Shown here: positions 22,519 to 30,333 of the stretch, piece after piece
Layout of the letters: each line of letters starts with the position of its first letter
How positions within the stretch are numbered: the first letter of the stretch is position 1
NCBI RefSeq assembly: GCF_035917235.1
Contig: NZ_CP108423.1
Span: 4,493,501-4,557,500, forward strand
DNA length: 64,000 nt
Origin: Streptomyces sp. NBC_01294
GTDB lineage: Bacteria; Actinomycetota; Actinomycetes; Streptomycetales; Streptomycetaceae
Direction of reading: 5' to 3'
Program-made: the position numbers and the translations under genes
Notes under the pieces: model-generated
What the model saw: the letters and a program-made list of their open reading frames with translations, nothing else
What the model was told of the DNA's origin: nothing
Databases searched by the model: none

Positions 22519-24441
22519 ATGACCCAGCTGATCACCTCCCTGCTCGTCGCCAACCGGGGCGAGATCGCCGTCCGGATCTTCCGCACCGCCCGCGCCCTCG
22601 GCCTGGCCACGGTCGCCGTGCACTCCGACCCGGACGCCGACGCCCTGCACGTCCGCGACGCGGACGCGGCCGTCCGCCTGCCCGGCGCGGCCCCCGCAGA
22701 CACCTACCTGCGCGGCGACCTGATCATCAAGGCCGCCCTCGCCGCCGGCGCCGACGCCGTCCACCCCGGCTACGGCTTCCTCTCCGAGAACGCCGACTTC
22801 GCCCGCGAGGTCCGGGACTCCGGCCTGACCTGGATCGGCCCGCCCCCCGAGGCCATCGAGGCCATGGCCTCCAAGACCCGGGCCAAGGAACTGATGCGCG
22901 CCGCCGGCGTGCCGCTCCTCGACCCCGTCGACCCGGCCACCGCCACCCCCGCCGACCTGCCCCTCCTCCTCAAGGCCGCGGCCGGGGGCGGAGGCCGCGG
23001 GATGCGCGTGGTCCGCGACCTCGGCAGCCTCCGGGAAGCCCTCGACGGGGCCCGCGCCGAGGCCCTGTCGGCCTTCGGCGACGGCGAGGTGTTCGCCGAG
23101 CCGTACGTCGAGCGGGGCCGCCACGTCGAGGTGCAGATCCTCGCCGACGCCCACGGCACCGTCTGGGCACTCGGCACCCGCGACTGCTCCCTCCAGCGCC
23201 GCCACCAGAAGGTCATCGAGGAGGCCCCCGCACCCGGCCTCCCCGAAGCCCTGCGCGAGAGCCTGCACACGGCCGCCGTCGCCGCCGCCCGCGCCGTCTC
23301 CTACCAGGGCGCCGGCACCGTCGAGTTCCTCGTCACCGCCGACGGACGCCCGTACTTCCTGGAGATGAACACCCGCCTCCAGGTCGAACACCCCGTCACC
23401 GAAGCCGTCTTCGGCCTCGACCTCGTGGCCCTCCAGCTGCGGATCGCCGAGGGCGAGGCGCTGGCGCCCGCACCCCCGGAGCCCACCGGCCACGCCGTCG
23501 AGGCCCGCCTCTACGCCGAGGACCCCGCCCAGGACTGGCGCCCCCAGACCGGAGTCCTGCACACCCTCGCCCTCCCCGGCGAGGTCCGCGTCGACACCGG
23601 CTTCACCGACGGGGACACCGTCGGCATCCACTACGACCCCATGCTCGCCAAGGTCGTCGCCCACGCCCCCACGCGCGCCGAGGCCGTCCGCACCCTCGCC
23701 CACGCCCTCGCCGGAGCCCGCATCCACGGGCTCACCACCAACCGCGAGCTCCTCGTACGGTCCCTGCGCCACCCGGAGTTCACCGCCGGGCAGCTCGACA
23801 CCGGCTTCTACGAGCGCCACCTCGCCGGCCTCACCGAGGGCGCCCCGGACGCCACCCCGGCCGCCCTCGCCGCGGCCCTCGCCGAAGCGGCCCCCGCACC
23901 GGACGCCCCCCTCGCCGCCCGCCTCGGCGGCTGGCGCAACGTCCGCTCCCAGCCGCAGACCCGCCGCTACACCGCGGCCGGCACCGAGTACGAGGTCCGC
24001 TACCGGCCCGGCCGGCTCGTCGACCACCCGGGCATCCGGGTGCTGGCCGCCACCCCCGCCCTCGTCACCCTCGAAGTCGAGGGAATCCGGCGGATGTTCC
24101 ACGTGAAACGAAATTCGAACAACACCGAGGTCTACGTGGACTCCGCGCTCGGCGCCCACACCCTCACCCCCGTCCCCCGGTTCCCCGACCCCCAGGACCG
24201 CACCGAACCGGGCTCCCTGCTCGCCCCCATGCCCGGCACCGTCGTCCGCATCGCCGAGGGCCTCGCCCCCGGAAAACCCGTCACCGCCGGGCAGCCCCTG
24301 CTCTGGCTGGAGGCCATGAAGATGGAGCACCGCATCCTCGCTCCCGCCTCCGGCACGCTCACCGCGCTCCACGCCGTCACCGGCCAACAGGTCGAGTTCG
24401 GCGCCCTGCTCGCCGTAGTCCAGGAGGAAACGCAGCCATGA
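22519..24441 (+). CDS. Acyl-CoA carboxylase alpha subunit (biotin carboxylase + BCCP)
   Basis: A 640-residue protein with biotin carboxylase N-domain (LLVANRGEIAVRIFR), ATP-grasp domain (KAAAGGGGRGMRVV) and catalytic region LEMNTRLQVEHPVTE. A C-terminal biotinyl domain has the attachment site EAMKMEH (lysine near residue 601). It carboxylates its own biotin with bicarbonate and ATP and feeds the adjacent beta subunit. The acyl-CoA dehydrogenase start overlaps its stop (ATGA). At 24096-24109 the coding sequence contains a 13/14 match to the ParB site parS, encoding MFHVKR; the surrounding sequence is unusually AT-rich for this gene. Confidence 0.94.
   Translation: MTQLITSLLVANRGEIAVRIFRTARALGLATVAVHSDPDADALHVRDADAAVRLPGAAPADTYLRGDLIIKAALAAGADAVHPGYGFLSENADFAREVRDSGLTWIGPPPEAIEAMASKTRAKELMRAAGVPLLDPVDPATATPADLPLLLKAAAGGGGRGMRVVRDLGSLREALDGARAEALSAFGDGEVFAEPYVERGRHVEVQILADAHGTVWALGTRDCSLQRRHQKVIEEAPAPGLPEALRESLHTAAVAAARAVSYQGAGTVEFLVTADGRPYFLEMNTRLQVEHPVTEAVFGLDLVALQLRIAEGEALAPAPPEPTGHAVEARLYAEDPAQDWRPQTGVLHTLALPGEVRVDTGFTDGDTVGIHYDPMLAKVVAHAPTRAEAVRTLAHALAGARIHGLTTNRELLVRSLRHPEFTAGQLDTGFYERHLAGLTEGAPDATPAALAAALAEAAPAPDAPLAARLGGWRNVRSQPQTRRYTAAGTEYEVRYRPGRLVDHPGIRVLAATPALVTLEVEGIRRMFHVKRNSNNTEVYVDSALGAHTLTPVPRFPDPQDRTEPGSLLAPMPGTVVRIAEGLAPGKPVTAGQPLLWLEAMKMEHRILAPASGTLTALHAVTGQQVEFGALLAVVQEETQP
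24096..24109 (+). promoter_or_regulatory. parS-like ParB binding site inside the carboxylase gene
   Basis: GTTCCACGTGAAAC differs from the Streptomyces parS consensus GTTTCACGTGAAAC at one position, a position that also varies among known natural sites. Streptomyces carries about twenty parS sites around oriC, so this may mark the origin-proximal part of the chromosome. Confidence 0.65.
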
Positions 24442-25598
24442 GCCCCACCCTCGAAACCGACGAACACACGGCCCTGCGCACCGCCGTCGCCGCCCTCGGA
24501 CAGCGCTACGGCCGCGAGTACCTCGCCCGCGTCGCCCGCGAAGGCGGACACCCCGACGAGCTGTGGGCCGACGCCGCGAAGCTCGGCTACCTCGGGGTCA
24601 ACCTCCCCGAGGAGTACGGAGGCGGAGGCGGCGGCATCGCCGAACTGTCCATCGTCCTCGAAGAACTGGGCGCGGCGGGCTGCCCGCTCCTCATGATGGT
24701 CGTCTCGCCCGCCATCTGCGGCACGGTCATCGCCCGCTTCGGCACCGAGGCCCAGAAGCGGGCCTGGCTCCCCGGCCTCGCCGACGGCAGCCGCACCATG
24801 GCCTTCGGCATCACCGAACCCGACGCCGGATCCAACTCCCACCGGATCACCACCACGGCCCGCCGCGACGGCGACGGCTGGGTCCTCACCGGCCGCAAGG
24901 TCTTCATCTCCGGCGTCGACATCGCCGACGCCACCCTCGTCGTCGGCCGCACCGAGGACGCCCGGTCCGGCCGCCTCAAGCCCTGCCTCTTCATCGTCCC
25001 GCGCGACACCCCCGGCTTCCTCCGCACGGTCATCGACATGGAACTGCAGGCGGCGGAGAAGCAGTTCGAGCTCGTCCTCGACGACGTGCGGCTGCCCGCC
25101 GACGCGCTGGTCGGCGACGAGGACGCGGGCCTGCTCCAGCTGTTCGCCGGACTCAACCCCGAGCGGATCATGACCGCCGCCTTCGCCATCGGGATGGGCC
25201 GCTACGCCCTCGCCAAGGCCGTGGACTACGCGAAGACCCGCCAGGTCTGGAAGGAGCCCATCGGCGCCCACCAGGCCGTGGCGCACCCCCTCGCGCAGGC
25301 CCACATCGAGCTGGAGCTGGCGCGCCTGATGATGCAGAAGGCCGCGCGGCTGTACGACGCGGGCGACGACATGGGGGCGGGGGAGGCCGCGAACATGGCG
25401 AAGTACGCCGCGGGGGAGGCATGCGTGAGGGCGGTGGACCAGTCCGTCCACACCCTCGGCGGCAACGGCCTCACCCGCGAATACGGCCTGGGCTCCCTCA
25501 TCACCGCCTCCCGCGTGGCCCGGATCGCCCCGGTCAGCCGCGAGATGATCCTCAACTACGTCTCCCACCAGACCCTGGGCCTCCCAAAGTCGTACTGA
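24438..25598 (+). CDS. Acyl-CoA dehydrogenase
   Basis: A 386-residue flavoenzyme of the short/branched-chain acyl-CoA dehydrogenase type, introducing the alpha,beta double bond. Visible signatures are MAFGITEPDAGSNSHRITT (FAD-binding) and the C-terminal QSVHTLGGNGLTREYGLG. An AGGAGG Shine-Dalgarno at 24422-24427 precedes ATG 24438, which overlaps the carboxylase stop. It probably supplies the enoyl-CoA that the neighbouring carboxylase uses. It is followed by 687 bp of repeat-filled sequence before the next operon gene. Confidence 0.93.
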   Translation: MSPTLETDEHTALRTAVAALGQRYGREYLARVAREGGHPDELWADAAKLGYLGVNLPEEYGGGGGGIAELSIVLEELGAAGCPLLMMVVSPAICGTVIARFGTEAQKRAWLPGLADGSRTMAFGITEPDAGSNSHRITTTARRDGDGWVLTGRKVFISGVDIADATLVVGRTEDARSGRLKPCLFIVPRDTPGFLRTVIDMELQAAEKQFELVLDDVRLPADALVGDEDAGLLQLFAGLNPERIMTAAFAIGMGRYALAKAVDYAKTRQVWKEPIGAHQAVAHPLAQAHIELELARLMMQKAARLYDAGDDMGAGEAANMAKYAAGEACVRAVDQSVHTLGGNGLTREYGLGSLITASRVARIAPVSREMILNYVSHQTLGLPKSY

Positions 25599-25647
25599 CG
25601 GCTTGCCCTGCGGATGTCTCGGCAGGGGGGCGGGGCTCACGCCGTGT

Positions 25648-25693
25648 GCCGGGCGCTGCCCGGACCCGCGCCTCAAACGCCGGCGAGGCTGAA
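25648..25693 (-). repeat. Dispersed repeat, copy 4
   Basis: Minus-orientation copy: GGGCGCTGCCCGG, then CGCGCCTCAAACGCCGGCG, then AGGCTGAA. Confidence 0.85.
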
Positions 25694-25711
25694 TTTGCCT
25701 GCGCTGAGCTT

Positions 25712-26147
25712 CCGGGTGCTGCCCGGACTCGCGCCTCAATCGCCGGCGGGGCTGGATGGTGCGGGTTTGTCGGTGCAGGTCGGTGCGTGGGGCCGTGCCG
25801 GGGTGTCTCCTCGGCTCGCGCCTGCGGGCAGGTCCCGGCCATCGGCCTGGGTTGCGCGCTCGTCCTGCGGGGACACCCCGGCACGTCCCCACTCCCCTCC
25901 GCCCCAGTCACGCGAAGGAACTTCCCCCGCACTGCCGAAGCCGGCCGGTGGGGCGGGGACACGCAGGAGGGTCCCCGCAGGACGAGCGCGCAACCCAGGC
26001 CGTACGGCTGGACCACTGCCAAGTGCGCGAGCCGAGGAGATCCTCGTGCGGGGCACCGACCCACCCCCGGACACCGCCAAGCCCCGCAGGGAACCGGCAC
26101 ATTCAGCCCCGCCGGCGTTTGAGGCGCGGGTCCGGGCAGCGCCCGGC
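25712..26147. repeat. Large imperfect inverted repeat (palindrome) capped by dispersed repeats
   Basis: A minus-orientation dispersed repeat (copy 5, 25712-25756) and a plus-orientation one (copy 6, 26102-26147) form the ends. Inside, 25844-25874 and 25971-26001 are a perfect 31-bp inverted repeat (inner part TTGCGCGCTCGTCC). Weaker symmetry continues on both sides, for example CTCCTCGGCTCGCG near 25808 against its complement near 26030. The whole 436 bp can fold into one long stem. It codes for nothing recognisable and resembles a MITE or a palindromic unit. Confidence 0.8.
26102..26147 (+). repeat. Dispersed repeat, copy 6
   Basis: TTCAGCCCCGCCGGCGTTTG, then AGGCGCGGGTCCGGGCAGCG; right-hand cap of the large palindrome in the acyl-CoA operon. 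Confidence 0.9.
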
Positions 26148-26285
26148 ACACGGCGCGAGCCGAGAAGACATCGCCAAGCCCCCGCAGGGCAACCGCAAGG
26201 ACTCGCCGACGTACCCTCCCCGAGGGATATCCGCACACCGCCAAGCCCCCCCCGCAGGGGACCCGCAGACCGCTCCGGAGGAGAC

Positions 26286-27023
26286 ATGGCCCCACTCGTG
26301 CACGCCGCCCAGGCGACCGGCGTCACCACCCTCACCCTCGACTCCCCGGCCAACCGCAACGCCCTCTCCGCGGAGCTCGTCGCAGACCTCCGCGCCGCCC
26401 TCGCCGCCGCCGGGGCGGACCCGGCGGTCCGGGCCGTCGTCCTCACCCACACCGGCACCACCTTCTGCTCCGGCGCCGACCTCAAGTCCCCCTTCGACCC
26501 GGCCGACTTCCTCGCCCTGCTCCGCGAGACCGCCGGGCTGCCCAAGCCCGTCCTCGCCCGCGTCACCGGCCACGTCCGCGCCGGCGGCCTCGGCCTGCTC
26601 GGCGTCTGCGACATCGCCGCCGCCGGGCCGCAGTCCTCGTACGCCTTCACCGAGACCCATCTGGGCCTCGCCCCCGCGGTGATCTCCATCCCGCTGCTCC
26701 CGCGCCTCGACCCGCGCGCCGCCGCCCGCTACTTCCTCACCGCGGAGACCTTCGACGCCGCCGAGGCCGCCCGGATCGGCCTGCTCACCCTGCACGCCGA
26801 CGACGTGGACGAGGCCCTGGAGCCCGTACTCGCCGGTCTGCGCAAGGCCTCCCCGCAGGGCCTGGCCGCGACGAAGGCGCTGACCGCCGCGGCCGTGTGC
26901 GAGGCCCTGGAGCGCGACGGGGCCCGCCTGACGGAGCTGTCCGCGGGACTGTTCGCCTCCGCCGAGGCCCGCGAGGGCATCACCGCCCGCTTCGAGCGCC
27001 GGGAACCGTCATGGGCACTGTGA
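26286..27023 (+). CDS. Enoyl-CoA hydratase/isomerase family protein
   Basis: A 245-residue crotonase-fold protein. The oxyanion-hole segment is TGTTFCSGADLKSP and the second motif is VRAGGLGLLGVCDIAA. The usual catalytic Glu pair is not fully conserved (AFTETHLGLAPA), so isomerase or lyase activity is possible. It hydrates the enoyl-CoA made by the operon's dehydrogenase. ATG 26286 has GGAGGAG upstream; the longer open frame upstream is repeat-derived. The next gene overlaps its 3' end by 13 bp. Confidence 0.9.
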   Translation: MAPLVHAAQATGVTTLTLDSPANRNALSAELVADLRAALAAAGADPAVRAVVLTHTGTTFCSGADLKSPFDPADFLALLRETAGLPKPVLARVTGHVRAGGLGLLGVCDIAAAGPQSSYAFTETHLGLAPAVISIPLLPRLDPRAAARYFLTAETFDAAEAARIGLLTLHADDVDEALEPVLAGLRKASPQGLAATKALTAAAVCEALERDGARLTELSAGLFASAEAREGITARFERREPSWAL

Positions 27024-27682
27024 CCGGCACGACGGGGGCGACCGGGTCCGGGACCGGAGCCGGGGCCGGGACCGGAGCCGGAGCCGGGGCCGGGGCGACC
27101 GGCACGTCCGGCCCCAAGCAGGCGCGCAGCCGCGTCACCCGCCGCCACCTCCTGGAGGCGGCCGTGTCCTGCCTGGCGGAACACGGCTGGGCCGGCTCCA
27201 CCGTCGCCGTCGTCGCCGAACGCGCCGGCGTCTCGCGCGGCGCCGCCCAGCACCACTTCCCGACCCGCGAGGACCTGTTCACGGCGGCCGTCGAGTACGT
27301 GGCCGAGGAGCGGTCCACAGCCCTGCGCGACCTGTTCCACGCAGGCCCGGTCGCCCGCCCGGCCGTGGTCGAGGCCCTCGTGGACCTGTACACGGGCACC
27401 CTCTTCCGGGCCGCGCTCCAGCTGTGGGTCGCCGCCTCCAACGAGGAGCAGCTGCGCCCCCGGGTCACCGAACTGGAGGCCCGGGTCGGCCGCGAGACCC
27501 ACCGCATAGCCGTCGAGCTGCTGGGCGCGGACGAGTCCGAGCCGGGCGTACGGGAGACCGTGCAGGGCCTCCTCGACATGGCCCGCGGCCTGGGCCTGGC
27601 CAACGTACTCACCGACGACGCGGCCCGCCGGGCCCGCGTGGTCGCCCAGTGGTCCCGGATCATCGACACGACCCTGGCCTGA
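27011..27682 (+). CDS. TetR-family transcriptional regulator of the acyl-CoA operon
   Basis: A 223-residue TetR protein. The N-terminal 30 residues are a GTGAGAG low-complexity tail encoded by short GC repeats. The helix-turn-helix follows (TRRHLLEAAVSCLAEHGWAG..VAVVAERAGVSRGAAQHHF). The C-terminal domain is helical and should bind an acyl-CoA. It is the last gene of the operon and overlaps the hydratase by 13 bp, so it is transcribed with the genes it probably represses. The palindrome at 18146-18184 is the best candidate operator. Confidence 0.9.
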   Translation: MGTVTGTTGATGSGTGAGAGTGAGAGAGATGTSGPKQARSRVTRRHLLEAAVSCLAEHGWAGSTVAVVAERAGVSRGAAQHHFPTREDLFTAAVEYVAEERSTALRDLFHAGPVARPAVVEALVDLYTGTLFRAALQLWVAASNEEQLRPRVTELEARVGRETHRIAVELLGADESEPGVRETVQGLLDMARGLGLANVLTDDAARRARVVAQWSRIIDTTLA

Positions 27683-27698
27683 GGCGGAGCCCCGTCGG

Positions 27699-28085
27699 TC
27701 AGCCGAAGGCGGACACCAGCGTCACCGCGAGGGACACCCCCATCAGCCCGAACAGGTCGTAGTGCTGCCAGGGCGCTGTCCGGGCCGCGAGCGCGGTCTC
27801 GGCCCGGGACGGGTCCCTCGGGTCGTACAGCACCTCGACCGAGTCGCCCTCCCGCGTCCCCGGAGGGCAGTCGCCGGCGCCGGCCAGATGGGTCCGGGTG
27901 CGGCCTTCGGGAGTCGGGTAGCGCAGCGTGAGCCGGGCCGGGCCGCCCTCCGCGGGCCGTTGCACGGCGGAGCAGTGGGCCGGTACCGCGACTCCGCGTC
28001 GGCGCAACACCAGCCTGCGCCGCAACGCGAACACGGCGAAGAGCAGCGCGCTGAGGCCGAGGACGACGTAGGGGATCTTGCGCAC
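27699..28085 (-). CDS. DUF3592-like membrane protein
   Basis: A 128-residue protein with an N-terminal membrane helix (IPYVVLGLSALLFAVFALRR) and a C-terminal one (FGLMGVSLAVTLVSAF). Between them is a beta-rich extracytoplasmic domain containing GDSVEVLYDPRDPSRAE, the hallmark of DUF3592. The function is unknown. GTG 28085 is taken as start because it begins the first helix; the frame is open much further. It is convergent with the TetR gene, 16 bp apart, and lies 83 bp downstream of the citrate synthase gene on the same strand. Confidence 0.8.
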   Translation of the reverse strand: MRKIPYVVLGLSALLFAVFALRRRLVLRRRGVAVPAHCSAVQRPAEGGPARLTLRYPTPEGRTRTHLAGAGDCPPGTREGDSVEVLYDPRDPSRAETALAARTAPWQHYDLFGLMGVSLAVTLVSAFG

Positions 28086-28168
28086 GGGCGCTCCGGTACG
28101 TGGCAGGGGCGCCGCGCCCCGGAGGAGTGCGGGACGCGGCGCCGCGCGGTGGAAGGGGACGGAGGCCG

Positions 28169-29275
28169 TCAGGCGGTCTCGGCGATGTCCGCGTAGCCCT
28201 CGATCTCCTGCGGGTTGCGCCGGCCCGGCCCCGTGTAGCGGGCCGACGGCCGCACCAGGCGGCCCGTGCGCTTCTGCTCCAGGATGTGCGCGGACCAGCC
28301 CGCGGTACGGGCGCAGCTGAACATCGACGTGAACATGTGCGCCGGGACCTCGGCGAAGTCCAGCATGATCGCGGCCCAGAACTCCACGTTGGTGGCCAGC
28401 ACCCGGTCGGGCCGGCGCGCGTGCAGCTCCTCCAGCGCGGCCTTCTCCAGTGCGGCGGCCACCTCGTAGCGCGGCGCGTCCAGCTCCTTGGCGGTGCGCC
28501 GCAGCACGCGGGCGCGCGGGTCCTCGGCGCGGTAGACGCGGTGCCCGAAGCCCATCAGCCGCTCGCCCTTGTCCAGGGCCTTCTTCACGTACGCCACGGC
28601 GTCGCCGGTGCGCTCGATCTCCTCGATCATGCCGAGCACGCGGGACGGCGCCCCGCCGTGCAGCGGCCCCGACATGGCGCCCACGGCGCCGGACAGCGCG
28701 GCGGCGACGTCCGCACCGGTCGAGGCGATCACCCGCGCCGTGAAGGTGGAGGCGTTCATCCCGTGCTCGGCGGCGGAGGTCCAGTACGCGTCGACGGCCT
28801 TGACGTGCTTCGGGTCCGGCTCGCCCCGCCAGCGGATCATGAACCGCTCGACCACGGACTCGGCCTTGTCGATCTCCCGCTGCGGCACCATGGGCAGGCC
28901 CTGGCCGCGGGCGGACTGGGCGACGTACGACAGCGCCATCACGGCCGCGCGCGCCAGGTCGTCGCGGGCGGTCTGCTCGTCGATGTCCAGGAGCGGTTTC
29001 AGACCCCACACGGGGGCGAGCATGGCCAGCGCGGACTGGACGTCGACGCGGATGTCACCGGAGTGGACCGGGATCGGGAAGGGCTCGGCGGCCGGCAGGC
29101 CGGGGTTGAAGGCACCGTCGACCAGCAGGCCCCAGACGTTCCCGAAGGAGACGTGCCCGACGAGATCCTCGATGTCGACCCCGCGGTAGCGGAGGGAACC
29201 GCCTTCCTTATCCGGTTCGGCGATCTCGGTCTCGAACGCGACGACCCCTTCGAGCCCGGGTACGAAGTCGGACAT
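28169..29275 (-). CDS. Citrate synthase (second, short form)
   Basis: A 368-residue citrate synthase/methylcitrate synthase family enzyme, condensing an acyl-CoA with oxaloacetate. Conserved active-site positions are His206 in GPLHGGAP and His245 in GFGHRVYRAEDPRA. The Asp-containing helix around LATNVEFWAAIMLDFAEVP follows. It is shorter than the hexameric type II enzyme and belongs to the actinobacterial citrate synthase 2 group. GAGGAG precedes ATG 29275. It diverges from pdxH, an arrangement I recall from S. coelicolor. Confidence 0.93.
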   Translation of the reverse strand: MSDFVPGLEGVVAFETEIAEPDKEGGSLRYRGVDIEDLVGHVSFGNVWGLLVDGAFNPGLPAAEPFPIPVHSGDIRVDVQSALAMLAPVWGLKPLLDIDEQTARDDLARAAVMALSYVAQSARGQGLPMVPQREIDKAESVVERFMIRWRGEPDPKHVKAVDAYWTSAAEHGMNASTFTARVIASTGADVAAALSGAVGAMSGPLHGGAPSRVLGMIEEIERTGDAVAYVKKALDKGERLMGFGHRVYRAEDPRARVLRRTAKELDAPRYEVAAALEKAALEELHARRPDRVLATNVEFWAAIMLDFAEVPAHMFTSMFSCARTAGWSAHILEQKRTGRLVRPSARYTGPGRRNPQEIEGYADIAETA

Positions 29276-29475
29276 CAGGCGGCTCCTCAGATAGTGCGAA
29301 CACGCGCGGCTCCCGGCGTGACTCGCGGTCCGGCGCGGTCATCCCCGTTGATGCCCGGCACGGCCGATGGTCACCCGCTTGGGCACCTTCGGACCGGCCC
29401 CAAGATTTTGGCCGCTCCGCCCCGACTGCGGAAGCGTGACATACGGCACACCGTCACCGGTCGCGCTGCGGCAGG
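29276..29475. promoter_or_regulatory. Divergent promoter region, citrate synthase and pdxH
   Basis: A 200-bp region between divergent starts. An imperfect CTTGGG..CCCAAG inverted repeat (29379-29405) lies about 70 bp upstream of pdxH. No clear -35/-10 pair is recognisable to me. Confidence 0.35.
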
Positions 29476-30138
29476 ATGGCCCGCGTGACCGACCAGGACA
29501 TTGACCCCGCCATGATGCGCAAGCAGTACCGCTCGGAGATCGTCCACCAGGAGACGCTCGCCGGGTCCCCGATGGACCAGTTCGCCCTGTGGTTCCAGCA
29601 GGCCGCGGACTCGCACCTCTTCGAACCGAACGCCATGATCGTCTCGACGGCCACCGCCGACGGACGGCCCAGCTCGCGCACGGTGCTGATGAAGCAGTTC
29701 GACGGGCGGGGGTTCGTGTTCTTCACCAACTACGCCTCCCGCAAGGGCCGCGAGATCGCCGAGAACCCGTACGTGTCCCTGCTCTTCCCCTGGCACCCCA
29801 TCTCCCGCCAGGTGGTCGTCACCGGCACGGCGACCCGCATCGGCCGCGACGAGACCGCGGCGTACTTCCGCTCCCGCCCGCACGGCTCCCAGCTGGGCGC
29901 CTGGGCGAGCGAGCAGTCCAGCGTGATCGGCTCCCGCGCGGAGCTGGACCGCCGCTACGCCGAGCTCGCCGCCCGCTACCCGGAGGGCGAGCAGGTCCCG
30001 GTCCCGCCGGAGTGGGGCGGGCTGCGCGTGGTCCCGGACGCGGTGGAGTTCTGGCAGGGCCACGAGAACCGCCTGCACGACCGCCTGCGCTACGTCCTGG
30101 ACGCGGACGAGTGGCGCGTCGAGCGGCTCTGCCCGTAG
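29476..30138 (+). CDS. pdxH: Pyridoxamine 5'-phosphate oxidase
   Basis: A 220-residue FMN flavoprotein of normal PdxH length. It oxidises pyridoxine or pyridoxamine phosphate to PLP. Recognisable parts are [20 protein letters not shown] (FMN and substrate binding), [13 protein letters not shown], and the C-terminal [22 protein letters not shown] with the conserved Arg/His. ATG 29476 or GTG 29485 could be the start; GGCAGGATGG is better spaced for the GTG. The gene ends just upstream of a structured region and the IscB locus. Confidence 0.95.
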   Translation: MARVTDQDIDPAMMRKQYRSEIVHQETLAGSPMDQFALWFQQAADSHLFEPNAMIVSTATADGRPSSRTVLMKQFDGRGFVFFTNYASRKGREIAENPYVSLLFPWHPISRQVVVTGTATRIGRDETAAYFRSRPHGSQLGAWASEQSSVIGSRAELDRRYAELAARYPEGEQVPVPPEWGGLRVVPDAVEFWQGHENRLHDRLRYVLDADEWRVERLCP

Positions 30139-30161
30139 CGGCGCGGCCGCGGGAAACAGAC

Positions 30162-30231
30162 GACCCGCGGGCTCGGGTCTCTCCCCTGCAGTGGGAGAAG
30201 CCGGCCGGACGTACCGGCGAGCCCGCGGGTC
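30162..30231. terminator. Three-way-junction structure after pdxH
   Basis: A perfect 14-bp outer stem, GACCCGCGGGCTCG (30162-30175) with CGAGCCCGCGGGTC (30218-30231), encloses two inner hairpins: TCTCCC/GGGAGA at 30180-30198 and GCCGG/CCGGC at 30200-30218. It may be a bidirectional terminator of pdxH and the convergent IscB gene, or part of the element's right end. Confidence 0.6.
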
Positions 30232-30295
30232 GGGTGACTGCTGTGGATTGGCGCCTGGCGATCCCGCCGGGCACCGCACTGGGTGCGTGCGACGA

Positions 30296-30310
30296 CGGGC
30301 GCTTAGCCCG
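30296..30310 (-). other. Small hairpin beyond the IscB stop, possible element end
   Basis: CGGGC-GCTTA-GCCCG forms a 5-bp stem 24-38 nt past the IscB stop. IS200/IS605-type elements carry short subterminal hairpins at their ends, so this could mark the right end. No target duplication is expected for that group. Confidence 0.35.
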
Positions 30311-30333
30311 CAGTCACCTCACGCGTCCGGATT

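Larger units (their letters stand above)
25599..26285. repeat. Repeat-filled gap in the acyl-CoA operon
   Basis: This 687-bp non-coding gap separates the acyl-CoA dehydrogenase from the enoyl-CoA hydratase. It holds three copies of the dispersed repeat (25648-25693, 25712-25756, 26102-26147) and the large inverted repeat between them. Open frames here read through repeat sequence only. A GGAGGAG ribosome binding site for the next gene ends the region. Confidence 0.8.

Noticed and set aside
25614..26285. N-terminal extension of the enoyl-CoA hydratase frame
   Set aside because: It reads through dispersed repeats; GGAGGAG before ATG 26286 fixes the real start.
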